DNA of 64,000 nucleotides from the NCBI RefSeq assembly GCF_008370045.1, contig NZ_VOBN01000003.1, positions 1-64,000 of the forward strand, read 5' to 3'. A model generated the notes under the pieces. The model saw only the letters and a list, made by a program, of their open reading frames with translations, ran no database searches and was not told where the DNA came from. The stretch comes from Pseudomonas sp. ANT_J12 (GTDB lineage: Bacteria > Pseudomonadota > Gammaproteobacteria > Pseudomonadales > Pseudomonadaceae). The translations under genes and the position numbers were made by a program. Positions 63,536-64,000 of the stretch are shown here, in pieces; position 1 is the first letter of the stretch; every line of letters begins with the position of its first letter.

Positions 63536-64000
63536 TTAGCCCATGCGCAATGCGCGCAGGTCCAGATGGCCGTCCTTGATCGGCGGACACCAATAATAGC
63601 CGCCCGTGATCGGCCGGCTGATGCGATACAAACCGTCGGTAATGCCGTCTTCCAGACCGCTCATGCGCCGCAGTTGCGCTTCGAAGGCATCGAGGGAAAA
63701 GCCGAACGCGAGGAACATCAGACCGGCGCGGTCGCCTTCGATCCACGGCATCGAGCGGCGCACCACGAAGGCTTCGGGGGCGAAGCTTTCCTGGGCGGTG
63801 CGTTTGACGTGGGCGGAGATCGGCGCGTCGTCGAGTTCTTCGTTGTCGCTCAGGCGACGGCCCATGATGTTGTCCGTCTCGTGGGACGGCAGCGCGCGGA
63901 AACCCTTGAGGTCGTGCTGCCACTGTTGGATCGCGGCGAAGCTGCCACCGACCGTGCCATCGGCGCCGTTGCTGACCAGCGCGGCGGCCACGGCGGCTTC
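63536..64000 (-). CDS. Dyp-type peroxidase, C-terminal part (5' end outside the window)
   Basis: The visible ~154 residues are the C-terminal half of a dye-decolorizing peroxidase: DGTVGGSFAAIQQWQHDL, SHETDNIMGRRLSDNEEL, a haem-ligand-type ISAHVKRTA histidine, and SMPWIEGDRAGLMFLAFG. It is a haem peroxidase, of the kind that is sometimes cargo of encapsulins. The gene continues past base 64000, and its start is not seen; the ATG at 63991 is internal. Confidence 0.85.
   Translation of the reverse strand, partial: EAAVAAALVSNGADGTVGGSFAAIQQWQHDLKGFRALPSHETDNIMGRRLSDNEELDDAPISAHVKRTAQESFAPEAFVVRRSMPWIEGDRAGLMFLAFGFSLDAFEAQLRRMSGLEDGITDGLYRISRPITGGYYWCPPIKDGHLDLRALRMG

Noticed and set aside
63519..63923. 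N-terminal extension of the dehydrogenase gene
   Set aside because: A perfect AAGGAG and the Rossmann start at 63518 decide the start; the extension is antisense-like Arg-rich sequence in the peroxidase gene.

Overview
The window looks like chromosomal DNA of a Pseudomonas, most likely the P. fluorescens species complex. The grounds are high GC with GC3-rich codon use, three families of short palindromic REP/REPIN elements between genes, a lexA2-imuA-imuB-dnaE2 mutagenesis cassette, and a cysI/DUF934 pair. I see no rRNA or tRNA gene, no CRISPR array, and no transposase or integrase. All assignments come from reading the sequence and from recalled family knowledge; no database search was run.

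Layout. 1-4.1 kb: a small DUF2970 protein, a periplasmic binding protein, a 37-residue membrane peptide, and sulfite reductase cysI with its DUF934 partner. 4.1-12.9 kb: two tandem giant genes encoding dermonecrotic-toxin-like/LRR/NEL-type ubiquitin-ligase effectors. Both appear to lack the catalytic cysteine, and the downstream one stops early in the NEL domain. 13-20 kb: sohB protease, a histidine phosphatase, an SCP2 protein, a Tat-exported amidohydrolase and an orphan HoxX-like CO-forming enzyme. 20-28 kb: a GH63/MGH1-like glycosidase, a LysR regulator, a membrane hydroxylase-SRPBCC fusion with an SMP-30-like partner, and several small stress-type proteins.

28.6-33.6 kb holds a complete RsbR-RsbS-RsbT stressosome core. 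It is followed by an RsbX-like phosphatase fusion, a histidine kinase and a hybrid kinase. The hybrid kinase is cut inside its ATP-binding domain and joined tail to tail to a truncated UvrA-like gene through about 7 bp of microhomology. This is either a deletion scar or an assembly join. 34.7-37 kb: a PAS/PAS hybrid kinase.

37.1-45.3 kb is a GntR-controlled catabolic operon: a PotABCD-type transporter, a CodA-like deaminase, an amidohydrolase without its HxH metal motif, and a flavin reductase-like protein. 45.4-51.1 kb is the SOS mutasome operon lexA2-imuA-imuB-dnaE2, with a palindromic GTAC-N4-GTAC operator overlapping the lexA2 start. 51.2-54.9 kb: a LysR regulator divergent from a periplasmic amidohydrolase and a TorF-type porin.

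55-62.3 kb is a tightly packed eight-gene minus-strand operon. In transcription order it encodes a GntR/UTRA regulator, an AprA-like flavoprotein, a small 2[4Fe-4S] ferredoxin, a TauA/SsuA-type binding protein, a permease, an ATPase, a HEAT-repeat protein and a DUF971 protein. It reads as uptake plus redox processing of an unidentified, possibly sulfur-containing, compound, and is one of the best candidates here for an uncharacterised system. The window ends in a Gfo/Idh/MocA dehydrogenase and the C-terminal part of a Dyp-type peroxidase.
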